In this document: piece after piece, positions 7,654-9,061 of the stretch | Position numbering within the stretch: the first letter of the stretch is position 1 | Layout of the letters: every line of letters starts with the position of its first letter | NCBI GenBank assembly: GCA_011043895.1 | Contig: DRBZ01000091.1 | Span: 1-9,061 of the forward strand | Source: Candidatus Cloacimonadota bacterium | GTDB lineage: Bacteria > Cloacimonadota > Cloacimonadia > JGIOTU-2 | Length of the DNA stretch: 9,061 nucleotides | Direction of reading: 5' to 3' | Notes under the pieces: generated by a model | Seen by the model: the letters and a program-made list of their open reading frames with translations, nothing else | Told to the model about the DNA's origin: nothing | Database searches by the model: none | Made by a program: the position numbers and the translations under genes

Positions 7654-7817
7654 CGTATATTTTATTATCAGTGTAGATCTTCCAAATCAGCGTTTGTCTT
7701 CGTTCTATAATTTTTTTGAATTGTATGGGTGTCATTTTTAAAGATATGTAGTGAATAATGAATATCGAACGCTTATTGAAGATTGAGGAAGTATTCTGGA
7801 TTCCTTATTCAGTCTTC

Positions 7818-7915
7818 GCATACTACCATGCATACTCCCAAAAAATTTAGAGGTAAATCCCGAGAAGTACTGTAAATGGATGGTTTGCAGGATTCTTGGA
7901 GTGGAAAATTGTTTT
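7818..7915 (+). repeat. degenerate dispersed repeat, copy B, with a doubled start
   Basis: GCATACTCCCAAAAAATTTAG starts at 7830 and follows copy A in the same orientation, 288 bp later. A second partial start, GCATACTACC, lies at 7818-7827, 12 nt upstream, separated by the palindrome ATGCAT. Similarity to copy A fades after about 80 bases. Confidence 0.55.
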
Positions 7916-7954
7916 TTAGAAATCTATTGTTTTTTATCCTTCTTTGCTTTTGTC

Positions 7955-7984
7955 ACCCTGATCCGCCGGCTGGCGGAGAAGGGT
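7955..7984. repeat. REP-like hairpin with tandem GA mismatches
   Basis: ACCCT (7955-7959) pairs with AGGGT (7980-7984). A symmetric GA/GA internal loop follows, then TCCGCC (7962-7967) pairs with GGCGGA (7972-7977) around GGCT. The wider wording (TGTCACCCTGA...GAAGGGTCTCC) resembles dispersed intergenic repeats seen in many environmental bacterial genomes. Its GC-rich core stands out in an AT-rich background. The lack of a T-run argues against a terminator. Confidence 0.55.
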
Positions 7985-8106
7985 CTCCCATACTTTGTGA
8001 ATCATTGTTATGCTAGTACTTTGCGACGATGTGCACCATCCCTCATCTTTTGTTATTATTAGGTTGTCTTTGTGTAATAATGAAAAAGTGCCATGCCACT
8101 TAAAAA

Positions 8107-8120
8107 TTTTGGGGGTATGC
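8107..8120 (-). repeat. inverted copy of the GCATACCCCCAAAA end
   Basis: TTTTGGGGGTATGC is the exact reverse complement of bases 7542-7555. With copy A it brackets a 579-bp segment, and with copy B a 291-bp segment. No clear target-site duplication is visible at the outer edges. Confidence 0.6.
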
Positions 8121-8418
8121 AAGCATGAAATAATTAAACTAATTGACAAGAAATATTGCAATATGAGAATGAAATTATGAGAAAGGGTAATAAAAGAGAA
8201 ATAAATGGAATATATCGTATATTACTCGATTTTGGACGGATATACGTAATATGAATATTCAAATGTTATGGGTAAGATTTTTTAGTGGAAGGAAATGATA
8301 GGAGTAAATAAATTTAAGATTTGTAGATTAGGTTACCATGGAGAGTAACATTTGCTTTTTTCAGCAGTAGACCTGGTCTTAGGTTATAAGACTAAATGAT
8401 CAATATAAAAAATGAAAA

Positions 8419-8970
8419 GTGGAAAATCAAAACTTTGATAAACTAATAGCAAAAAGGCAACAATGGGTTCAAGGTTCGAAAGAAAATAACTTTGATTTTG
8501 ATAGCATTCTTGCTGGAATCTATAATGACCCTTCTCATTTCATCTATGAAATATTACAAAATGCAGAAGATGCTGATGCATCAGAGATTTCGTTTACTCT
8601 TTTTGATGACCGTCTGGAAATAAAACACAATGGTAAGGAATTTGATTTCAATGATGTAGACGGAATTACAGGGATAGGAATTTCTACCAAAAAGGATGAT
8701 ATAAATTCAATAGGAAAATTTGGTGTAGGCTTCAAATCAGTATTTGCAATAACTCAAACGCCAGTAATTCATTCAGGCGCTTACCATTTTGAAATAAGAG
8801 ACTTTGTAATTCCATCATTAATTAGTAATAATAGAATCAAAGATACAGTAATTATCTTACCTTTTAACCATCCGTCAAGGACCAAAGATGAAGTTTTTGA
8901 GATTGTAAGTAAGAAACTTGGGAATATTGGCCTAAAAACATTGCTCTTTTTAAAAAATGTGTACAACTAA
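8419..8970 (+). pseudogene. sacsin-like GHKL ATPase domain protein, probably truncated after residue ~181
   Basis: A 183-aa product read from a GTG; an in-frame TGA at 8413 rules out a longer start, and no good ribosome site is seen. It contains an Hsp90/sacsin-type ATP-binding fold: N-box YEILQNAEDADA (43-54, metal-binding Asn48), a G1-like HNGKEF (70-75) and glycine-rich SIGKFGVGFKSVF (97-109). YNDPSHFIYEILQNAEDA is typical of bacterial sacsin-like proteins, usually long multidomain proteins (many hundreds of residues), several with a C-terminal DUF3883. Here the frame ends with LKNVYN just after the ATPase fold, and no continuation was found in other frames downstream. GC content is about 35% in a sampled line, against about 48% in xseA, which fits foreign origin. 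A functional short protein cannot be excluded. Confidence 0.7.
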
Positions 8971-8984
8971 TCTTCTTGACTAAC

Positions 8985-9012
8985 TGAGATACATTATTGA
9001 AATAGTGTCTCA
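8985..9012 (+). promoter_or_regulatory. hairpin in the leader of the last ORF
   Basis: TGAGATAC (8985-8992) pairs with GTGTCTCA (9005-9012), seven Watson-Crick pairs and one T-G, around a 12-nt loop. There is no T-run after it, so it is not a simple terminator. It lies just before the AGGAG ribosome site of the ORF at 9029 and could shield that gene from read-through, as leader hairpins of insertion sequences do. Confidence 0.4.
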
Positions 9013-9028
9013 CGAAAGGAGAAGACAG

Positions 9029-9061
9029 ATGGATAAGCTGAATCAAAAGATGACGACGAAG
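9029..9061 (+). CDS. 5' end of an unidentified ORF, runs off the window
   Basis: ATG at 9029 is preceded by a strong Shine-Dalgarno sequence (AAGGAG, 9016-9021, spacing 7), the best in the window together with that of the C10 protease. Only 11 codons are visible (MDKLNQKMTTK), which is too few to name the family. Its position right after a truncated gene, with a hairpin leader, is compatible with a transposase gene of an insertion sequence, but that is inference. Confidence 0.5.
   Translation, partial: MDKLNQKMTTK

Larger units (their letters stand above)
7459..8418. other. 960-bp gene-free region, repeat cluster and AT-rich dyads
   Basis: No believable gene is present: short open frames at 7880-8062 and 7934-8161 run across the repeats, lack ribosome sites and read as compositionally random. 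From 7542 to 8120 it holds the GCATACCCCC repeats and two palindromic elements, plus a stretch (7751-7830) rich in GAATAATGAATATCGAAC-like sequence. From 8121 to 8418 it is AT-rich with a TTGACA box (8143-8148) lacking a good -10, a perfect palindrome ATATTGCAATAT (8153-8164) and a hairpin GTCTTA/TAAGAC (8376-8392) shortly before the next gene. No tRNA or rRNA was recognised. Confidence 0.6.

Noticed and set aside
7542..7915. Direct repeats considered as a CRISPR array
   Set aside because: Only two degenerate direct copies 288 bp apart, not short regularly spaced identical repeats, and no cas genes nearby.
7955..7984. GC-rich hairpin considered as an intrinsic terminator
   Set aside because: No T-run follows on either strand and no gene ends nearby on either side.
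7880..8062. Possible 60-aa ORF in the repeat region, and a 75-aa ORF on the other strand at 7934-8161
   Set aside because: Both translate through repeat and hairpin sequence, have no ribosome site and no resemblance to known proteins.
9029..9061. Naming the last ORF as a specific insertion sequence transposase
   Set aside because: Only 11 residues are visible, which cannot support a family assignment.

Overview
The window looks like a chromosome fragment from an uncultured bacterium of the FCB superphylum, most plausibly Cloacimonadota or a close relative. Three proteins end in a FlgD/Ig-like C-terminal sorting tail (PNP...VYN.LGQ...W.G.D....NG.YFY...K), the kind used by type IX-like secretion. 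Two of these start with an MKK-type signal peptide; the start of the third lies outside the window. The phylum assignment is inference; no 16S rRNA or other marker is present.

Left part (1-4641), secreted proteins. The window opens inside a gene that ends in a sorting tail. It is followed by a 74-aa two-helix membrane protein of unknown function. Next is a secreted endonuclease I family nuclease whose leader carries a promoter-like pair and a hairpin that contains its only Shine-Dalgarno-like sequence. Convergent to it, and sharing a short bidirectional terminator, is a 1018-aa secreted C10 (streptopain-like) cysteine protease. It has a propeptide, a linker domain, eight FG-GAP/VCBS-like propeller repeats and a sorting tail. 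Together these suggest an extracellular nucleic acid and protein degrading lifestyle.

Middle part (4730-7458), one leftward operon: xseA (exodeoxyribonuclease VII large subunit), then a secreted GHL10-type glycoside hydrolase starting at a GTG 20 nt inside xseA, then a small S4-domain RNA-binding protein of the RqcP/Hsp15 type starting 1 nt after the hydrolase stop. No xseB follows xseA. The C10 protease has its own promoter-like sequence after this operon.

Right part (7459-9061), a junction. About 0.9 kb without a credible gene holds several degenerate dispersed repeats: GCATACCCCC motifs in direct and inverted orientation, a CCCGC/GCGG palindrome, and a hairpin with symmetric tandem GA mismatches. 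Then comes an AT-rich gene for a sacsin-like GHKL ATPase domain that stops right after the nucleotide-binding fold (183 aa). A new ORF with a strong ribosome binding site begins 58 nt later and runs off the end. This pattern fits an accessory region in which a large ATPase gene was broken, possibly by a mobile element.
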